From: Ensifer adhaerens
GTDB lineage: Bacteria > Pseudomonadota > Alphaproteobacteria > Rhizobiales > Rhizobiaceae
DNA: 64,000 nt
Direction of reading: 5' to 3'
Assembly: GCF_020035535.1 (NCBI RefSeq)
Contig: NZ_CP083349.1
Span: 3,870,001-3,934,000 of the forward strand
Below the pieces are notes generated by a model. That model worked only from the letters and a program-made list of their open reading frames with translations. It did no database searches and had not been told where the DNA came from. The position numbers and the translations under genes are program-made. Shown one piece after another: positions 59,234-64,000 of this stretch. Position 1 is the stretch's first letter; every line of letters starts with the position of its first letter.

Positions 59234-59396
59234 CGGTAGTCCGGATTCGACGTTGCGCGCAGCTAGGACGAAAGCAGGCGCCAAGGCAAGGTGAAACGGC
59301 ATGCTTGTCCATATCGGGGCAAGTTGGCCAATTTCGGCGGGGGAAAGGCGACAAACCCCTTGGATGAGGTGCTTTTCTTGGGCGCTCCGGTCAAAT

Positions 59397-59414
59397 ATGA
59401 CAGTCTCATGACAA
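59397..59414 (-). promoter_or_regulatory. Pho box-like site before the DUF47-pit operon
   Basis: On the reverse strand, ttgtcat-gaga-ctgtcat is a near-perfect Pho box, two 7-bp PhoB half-sites spaced 11 bp apart. It ends 8 bp before the first ATG of the DUF47 gene. In S. meliloti the orfA-pit operon is known to be repressed by PhoB under phosphate limitation; a box lying over the start region fits repression. Confidence 0.7.
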
Positions 59415-59421
59415 TCCACGA

Positions 59422-60081
59422 ATGGACATATTTGTGATGCTGGCTTGGTTCCGCAAACTACTTCCCCGCGAGGATCGCTTTTTCGACCTCTTCGCAAAAC
59501 ACTCGCTCACCGTCGTCGGTGCCGCCGAAGCGCTCGACAAGCTGCTTGCCGGCGGCGACGACATGGAAAAACAGTGCGACCGGATCGTCGCGCTTGAAGA
59601 TGAAGCCGATCACATTACCGCCGATGTGCTTCTGGCCGTCCGCCGGTCCTTCATCACGCCCTTCGACCGTGGGGACATCAAGGATCTGATCCAGTCGATG
59701 GATGATGCCATCGACATGATGCACAAGACGGTCAAGACAATCCGGCTCTACGAACAGAAGAGCTTCGACCCCGGTATGCGCGAAATGGGCACGATCGTCG
59801 GCCGTGCTGCGCATCTGATTGCCGAGGCCGTGCCGTTGCTCGACCGTATCGGCGTCAATCACGACCGCCTCATCGCCATCGCCGAGGAGGTCACCCGCCT
59901 CGAGGGACACTCCGACGAACTGCACGAGCAGGGTCTCAAGGACCTGTTCCACCGTTACGGCGCGAGCAACCCGATGGCCTATATCATCGGCAGCGAGATC
60001 TATGGCCAGCTGGAAAAGGTCATCGACCGTTTCGAGGACGTCGCCAATGAAATCAGTGGCATCGTGATCGAGAACGTCTGA
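59422..60081 (+). CDS. DUF47 (PhoU-like) accessory protein of the Pit transporter
   Basis: 219 aa, almost all helical, of the PhoU-related DUF47 family. Metal-binding type motifs E/DxxxD occur in EDEADHITADVL near 62 and EGHSDELHEQG near 160. The protein is thought to control or gate the Pit channel. ATG 59437 (giving MLAWFRKLLPRED) is an alternative start further from the Pho box. Its stop overlaps the pit start (TGATG). Confidence 0.9.
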   Translation: MDIFVMLAWFRKLLPREDRFFDLFAKHSLTVVGAAEALDKLLAGGDDMEKQCDRIVALEDEADHITADVLLAVRRSFITPFDRGDIKDLIQSMDDAIDMMHKTVKTIRLYEQKSFDPGMREMGTIVGRAAHLIAEAVPLLDRIGVNHDRLIAIAEEVTRLEGHSDELHEQGLKDLFHRYGASNPMAYIIGSEIYGQLEKVIDRFEDVANEISGIVIENV

Positions 60082-61085
60082 TGGATGCGACGCTCGCCTT
60101 TCCGTTGCTCGTCGGGCTGATCGGCATCGCGCTGTTCTTCGACTTCCTGAACGGTCTGCACGATGCCGCCAATTCCATCGCGACGATCGTTTCGACGCGG
60201 GTGCTCAGGCCGCAATATGCGGTCCTGTGGGCGGCCTTCTTCAACTTCATCGCCTTCCTGTTCTTCGGCCTGCACGTGGCCGAGACGCTCGGCAAGGGTA
60301 TCATCGATCCCGGCATCGTCACGCCGCTGGTGATCTTCTCGGCGCTCATGGGGGCGATCGTCTGGAACATCGTCACCTGGCTCTTCGGTATCCCGTCGAG
60401 CTCCTCGCACGCGCTGATCGGCGGCCTCGTCGGCGCCGGCCTTGCCAGCACAGGGTTTAGTTCCATCGTCTGGACCGGCCTTCTGAAGACCGTAGGCGCC
60501 ATCTTCATGTCGCCGGCGATCGGTTTCTTCCTGGCGTTGATGTTGGTGTTGATCGTCTCCTGGCTCTTCGTGCGGCAGACGCCCTTTGCCGTCGACCGCA
60601 CCTTCCGCATCATGCAGTTCATCTCGGCCTCGCTCTATTCGCTCGGCCACGGCGGCAACGACGCGCAGAAGACCATGGGTATCATTGCCGTTCTGCTCTT
60701 CTCCCAGGGCTATCTCGGTTCGGAGTTTTACGTGCCCTTCTGGGTGGTGATCACCTGCCAGGCGGCGATCGCGCTCGGCACGCTGTTCGGCGGCTGGCGC
60801 ATTGTTCACACCATGGGCTCGAAGATCACCAGGCTCAACCCGATGCAGGGCTTCTGCGCCGAAACGGGCGGAGCGATCACGCTGTTTGCCGCCACCTGGC
60901 TCGGCATTCCGGTTTCGACCACGCACACCATCACCGGTGCGATCATCGGCGTGGGTGCCGCCCGCCGCGTCTCGGCGGTTCGCTGGGGGCTTGCCGGCAA
61001 CATCGTCATCGCATGGTTCATAACCATGCCGGCAGCGGCCGCAATCTCGGCTCTCGCCTACTTCCTGATCGATCTGATCTTCTGA
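60081..61085 (+). CDS. pit: Low-affinity inorganic phosphate transporter
   Basis: 334 aa with about ten membrane helices. The two PHO4 signature repeats are visible: FFDFLNGLHDAANSIATIVST near 16-36 and SLGHGGNDAQKTMG near 190-203; SSSSHALIGG and STTHTITGA are the matching loops. It brings in phosphate with a cation. It is translationally coupled to DUF47, the standard orfA-pit arrangement. Confidence 0.95.
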   Translation: MDATLAFPLLVGLIGIALFFDFLNGLHDAANSIATIVSTRVLRPQYAVLWAAFFNFIAFLFFGLHVAETLGKGIIDPGIVTPLVIFSALMGAIVWNIVTWLFGIPSSSSHALIGGLVGAGLASTGFSSIVWTGLLKTVGAIFMSPAIGFFLALMLVLIVSWLFVRQTPFAVDRTFRIMQFISASLYSLGHGGNDAQKTMGIIAVLLFSQGYLGSEFYVPFWVVITCQAAIALGTLFGGWRIVHTMGSKITRLNPMQGFCAETGGAITLFAATWLGIPVSTTHTITGAIIGVGAARRVSAVRWGLAGNIVIAWFITMPAAAAISALAYFLIDLIF

Positions 61086-61097
61086 TCGAAACAGACA

Positions 61098-61126
61098 GCG
61101 TCTCCCGCCTATGCGGCGGGAGACGC
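61098..61126. terminator. Hairpin between convergent pit and beta-lactamase genes
   Basis: A perfect 12-bp stem gcgtctcccgcc / ggcgggagacgc with a 5-nt loop lies 12 bp past pit and 10 bp past the facing gene's stop. It is symmetric, so it may end both transcripts, though T runs are weak. Confidence 0.7.
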
Positions 61127-61136
61127 GCATCATTTC

Positions 61137-62525
61137 CTATTTCTCGACCCGGGGCGCGGGACTGTCTCGTCCGCCCTGATGCAAGGTCAGGCTCTCGGCG
61201 CGTGCGCCGGTTACGGTGAAGCTGAGCTGCGCATCGATGAGCTTCGCAAAGAAGCGATGCTTGGCCTCTGGAAGGATTTCTAGCCGGTCCTGGCCTGTCG
61301 CCTGGGCAAACAGCCGATTGCCATCGCGAAAGATCGTCAGGTCAAATCCCGGCGCCAGCCGGTAGGTGCCGAGATAGGCATCGTAGCTTGCCGGATCGAC
61401 CGTTATGGCCGTGTGCCGGACGGTTGGGGGCGCAAGCGGAGCGTTGCTATTCAGTAGATGGCGTCCGATGTCGTCGACGCCGACATCGGTCGACGCATTG
61501 GAGAGGGCGACCACGCCGACACCCGTCGACGGACGGTAGCCGACGAAGGATCGGTAGCCGCCGGTGCCGCCATTGTGCCAGACAAACTGCTCGTCGCCCT
61601 TGCCCGAGATGACCCAGCCGAGTGCCTGCTGATCGTCGTCTCCGTTGCCGAGCGGCAGGCGGGTTGCGAGCAGCGTAGCGAAGGCCGGTGCCAGCGGCGA
61701 AGACGTTCTCCCCATGGCGGCCTGCAGGAAGATCAGAAGATCGTCCGCGGTGGAACGCAGGGCACCCGCGCCCTGCAGCGCGTTGAGATCCCAATCGCTG
61801 ACCGGCTCCAGGGCCGCGTCGTGACCCTTCGCCTGCCGTCCGGACCAGTCGGGCCGCGGCGTAATCGCCGTGTCTTTCATTCCGAGAGGCGCGGCGATGC
61901 GGCTGGTGACGAGCTCGTCATAGGAAAGCCCGGCCTTCAAGGTGAGCACGTGGCCGAGAAGGCCTGTGCCGAGATTGGAGTATTCGTGCTCGACGCCGGG
62001 GCGCCGCAGCGGTTTGTGTCTTGTAAGGAAGGCATAGAGCTTGGCGGCGTCGTAGTCCGCATAGGGATTGCCCATGTCGGTCGGCGCCAGATTGCTCGGT
62101 AGCCGCGGCAGGCCGGACATGTGCATCGCCAGGTCTTTCAGCGTGATCGCAGCCTGTTTATCGGGCATCGTCACGCCTGCAGGGAGTAACGTCGAGACCG
62201 GCGTATCGAGGCGCAACGTGCCTTCTTCTACCGCGTCGGCGAGCAACAGCGCGGTGAAGACCTTGGTGACCGAACCGATCTCGAACACGGTCCGTCCGTC
62301 GACCGGGCGTGGGTCGCCCTTGGCCGGGCGACCGTAGGCGACGATGCGTCGGCCATTGGCGTCGATGATGCCGACGACGATGCCGATCGACTGCTGCTGC
62401 CTGTCGATCCGGTCGGTCAGGATTTCCAGAATTTCGGCATCGGTAGGGGTCGTGGAAAGGGAGCCCGCATGGGCTGTGGTGCCAAGCGTCATGGCGACGA
62501 TCCAGTTCAGAATGAAGGTCCGCAT
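61137..62525 (-). CDS. Serine hydrolase, class C beta-lactamase / penicillin-binding fold
   Basis: 462 aa with a signal peptide (residues 1-20, ending AHA). Active-site elements are S85 and K88 in GSVTK, Y182-S-N184 in EYSNLG and HNGGTGG near 310 in place of KTG. A C-terminal lipocalin-like domain (ITVDPASYDAYLGTYRLAPG) extends it past AmpC, which has about 380 residues. The HNG variant is common in esterases and D-aminopeptidases, so beta-lactam hydrolysis is not assured. A LysR gene lies 120 bp upstream on the same strand. Confidence 0.87.
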   Translation of the reverse strand: MRTFILNWIVAMTLGTTAHAGSLSTTPTDAEILEILTDRIDRQQQSIGIVVGIIDANGRRIVAYGRPAKGDPRPVDGRTVFEIGSVTKVFTALLLADAVEEGTLRLDTPVSTLLPAGVTMPDKQAAITLKDLAMHMSGLPRLPSNLAPTDMGNPYADYDAAKLYAFLTRHKPLRRPGVEHEYSNLGTGLLGHVLTLKAGLSYDELVTSRIAAPLGMKDTAITPRPDWSGRQAKGHDAALEPVSDWDLNALQGAGALRSTADDLLIFLQAAMGRTSSPLAPAFATLLATRLPLGNGDDDQQALGWVISGKGDEQFVWHNGGTGGYRSFVGYRPSTGVGVVALSNASTDVGVDDIGRHLLNSNAPLAPPTVRHTAITVDPASYDAYLGTYRLAPGFDLTIFRDGNRLFAQATGQDRLEILPEAKHRFFAKLIDAQLSFTVTGARAESLTLHQGGRDSPAPRVEK

Positions 62526-62645
62526 GGTGAAAGATAGGAAGCCGATCTCTGGTTGCGATGGATGCGATGCGGATGCCAACCGGTTTCGATCAAGCTTCTG
62601 TCGAGACTTGATCGGTAAACGGCGAGGTATCGTTGCCGACAACGA

Positions 62646-63569
62646 TTACGCCGGGGTTGCGGGAGCGCCTTGTGGGTCCCAATAGGGAGGATCGCCGAAA
62701 GCCTCTTTCAGGTGCTGGGCAATGGCTCTGAGCTTGGCCGAGACGCGCCGGCCTTCCGGGTGTGCCATGTAGATGAACTCCGGCTCCGGGCGCAGTCCGA
62801 CTTCGATCTCTCGGAGTTGCCCTTCACGCACGGCCGGGCCGGCGATGAAGGCGGGCAGCAGAGCGATGCCGAGCCCGGCAACGGCGGCGTCGTGCAGCAT
62901 GTCGCCATTGTTCATGCCAAGCGCCAGGCGCGCCCGCACGATCGTTGCGCCTGAGGGCCCCTCGAACCGCCAGTCGGCCGCTCCGCGATTGGTGTAGAAG
63001 ATGCCGCGATGGCCTTCGAGTTCGCCAAGCGACGCCGGGGTGCCGTGGCGATCGAGATAATCGGGAGAAGCGACGAGCAGGCGCCGGCTTCTCGCAAGCT
63101 TCCAGACCACCAGTCGAGAGTCGGCGATGGTGCCGTGGCGAACGATCGCGTCATAGCCCTCGGAGGCAGCGTCCACCCGGCGGTCGTCAAGGTCGAGCGT
63201 CAATTCGATTTCCGGGTGCTTCGCCAGGAACGGGTAGAGCGCCGGGCCGAGATGCCGGCGCCCGAAGCTGACGGGCGCTGCGATCCTGAGCGGTCCCGTC
63301 AGAAGCCCGCGGCGCTCGGCAAGATCGCTGGCAGCCGCCTGCACTTCACTCACGATCCGGACGGCTCGCTCGCGGAAGGCGATGCCGTCCTCGGTGAGCG
63401 TCAGCTTGCGCGTCGTGCGATGGAGCAGGGTGGCGTTGAGTCCGCGCTCCAGTTCGGCCACTCTTTCGCTGACGACGGATTTCGACAGGCGCAGGCGGCG
63501 CGCCGCTTCGCTGATCGAGCCGGCTTCGGCGACCGCAACAAAGGCCGCTATTCCTTCGATCTTCATCAT
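62646..63569 (-). CDS. LysR-family transcriptional regulator
   Basis: 307 aa. The winged HTH is at residues 1-60 (FVAVAEAGSISEAARRLRLSKSVVSERVAELE), followed by a hinge and a substrate-binding domain (LRIAAPVSFGRRHLGPAL near 94). Two adjacent ATGs make the start uncertain by one codon. It is divergent from an SDR gene, its likely target; the hydrolase gene downstream on the same strand could also be co-transcribed. Confidence 0.93.
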   Translation of the reverse strand: MMKIEGIAAFVAVAEAGSISEAARRLRLSKSVVSERVAELERGLNATLLHRTTRKLTLTEDGIAFRERAVRIVSEVQAAASDLAERRGLLTGPLRIAAPVSFGRRHLGPALYPFLAKHPEIELTLDLDDRRVDAASEGYDAIVRHGTIADSRLVVWKLARSRRLLVASPDYLDRHGTPASLGELEGHRGIFYTNRGAADWRFEGPSGATIVRARLALGMNNGDMLHDAAVAGLGIALLPAFIAGPAVREGQLREIEVGLRPEPEFIYMAHPEGRRVSAKLRAIAQHLKEAFGDPPYWDPQGAPATPA

Positions 63570-63592
63570 CGTTCGGCTTTCCCGAATTTCAG

Positions 63593-63606
63593 TTCCAACA
63601 TTGGAA
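63593..63606. promoter_or_regulatory. Palindrome between LysR and SDR genes
   Basis: ttccaa-ca-ttggaa is a perfect 6-2-6 palindrome 24 bp before the LysR start. A second short palindrome, aacgatcgtt, is at 63617-63626. Either could be the binding site of the LysR protein. The T-N11-A rule is met by the first. Confidence 0.55.
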
Positions 63607-63708
63607 GACTAATCCGAACGATCGTTTTCCGCCATATCTGTGTGCATTCGAGGACGACGGCTCCAGCCGAACCGGCCTCCTCTTCAACCCAACGAGAGGA
63701 CTTTCATC

Positions 63709-64000
63709 ATGTCACGTTTGCAGAACAAGACGGCGCTCATCACCGGCGGCACCAGCGGGATCGGTCTCGAAACCGCGCGTCAGTTCATCGCCGAAGGCGC
63801 AAGGGTCGCCGTCACCGGCACCAACCCGAAGAACATCGCCGAAGCCCGCGCCGTCCTTGGCGAGGCCGCGCTCATCATCGAGGCCGATGCCGGCAATGTC
63901 GCGGGCCAGGCTGCTGTCGCTGAAAAGATCCGTGCCGCCTTCGGCACGCTCGACATCTTGTTCGTCAATGCCGGCATCGCCAAGCTGCAGCCGATCGAGC
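63709..64000 (+). CDS. Short-chain dehydrogenase/reductase, cut by the window end
   Basis: The first 97 residues are seen. The Rossmann motif TALITGGTSGIGLETARQF lies at residues 8-26, and FVNAGIAKL near 86 is the NAG motif that follows the fourth strand. The Ser-Tyr-Lys catalytic part lies beyond the window. agagga lies about 9 nt before the ATG. It is probably controlled by the divergent LysR protein. Confidence 0.9.
   Translation, partial: MSRLQNKTALITGGTSGIGLETARQFIAEGARVAVTGTNPKNIAEARAVLGEAALIIEADAGNVAGQAAVAEKIRAAFGTLDILFVNAGIAKLQPIE

Noticed and set aside
60000..61133. A 377-residue reverse frame rich in Glu, Asp and Arg
   Set aside because: It is the complement of pit; the charged repeats are the mirror of membrane helices.

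Overview
The window looks like chromosomal DNA of an alphaproteobacterium of the order Rhizobiales, most likely Ensifer/Sinorhizobium. The grounds are the 23S rRNA with an elongated helix 9, the gene content and order (Tad pilus locus with a PRPP synthetase, nucleoside salvage cluster, DUF47-pit pair beside recF), high-GC third positions, and a Rhizobiaceae-type intergenic repeat at 48657-48724. The species call is inference from recalled synteny; no search was run.

Layout. 1-3550 is the 3' part of an rRNA operon (23S, 5S, initiator tRNA), with a row of five small hairpins before the tRNA. 3616-6129 is a complete IS66-family element with matching terminal inverted repeats and an 8-bp target duplication. 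6282-10858 holds a frameshifted lysoplasmalogenase gene, an aldehyde dehydrogenase and a Zn/Cd-exporting P-type ATPase with a MerR-type promoter. 11051-20846 is a nucleoside uptake and salvage cluster: an ABC importer without a linked binding protein, cdd, purine nucleoside phosphorylase and deoA forward, then deoB-add-upp in reverse, with a periplasmic-type aspartic protease between them. 20993-34072 is a Tad/Flp pilus locus: two TadE-like proteins, a stand-alone secretin N-domain protein, two Flp pilins, cpaA-cpaF, tadB, tadC and tadD, with a PRPP synthetase inserted before tadD.

34204-45108 is rich in peptide and cell-wall functions: M17 aminopeptidase, MarR regulator, NlpC/P60 endopeptidase, 2-hydroxyacid dehydrogenase, a Yej-type oligopeptide ABC importer (A, B, E, F) and MepA murein endopeptidase. 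Together they could release, import and trim murein peptides. 45209-50316 holds mgsA, glk, an MsbA-like ABC exporter, dapB and gpmA. 50345-57988 holds a DNA-alkylation repair protein, DUF2244, nth, a divergent TetR/glyoxalase pair with a shared palindromic operator, a PfkB (adenosine) kinase, an SH3 protein, a second 2-hydroxyacid dehydrogenase, a GNAT protein and MoeB. 58109-64000 holds recF, the DUF47-pit phosphate uptake pair with a Pho-box-like site, a serine beta-lactamase-like hydrolase, a LysR regulator and a truncated SDR gene running off the window.

Most of this is conserved core chromosome. The clear mobile piece is the IS66 element. No CRISPR array, prophage, toxin-antitoxin pair or obvious defence island was seen. 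The points that most merit a second look are the murein-peptide cluster, the PRPP synthetase in the Tad locus, the reversed Pho box, the initiator tRNA variant and the single-base lesion in the lysoplasmalogenase gene.
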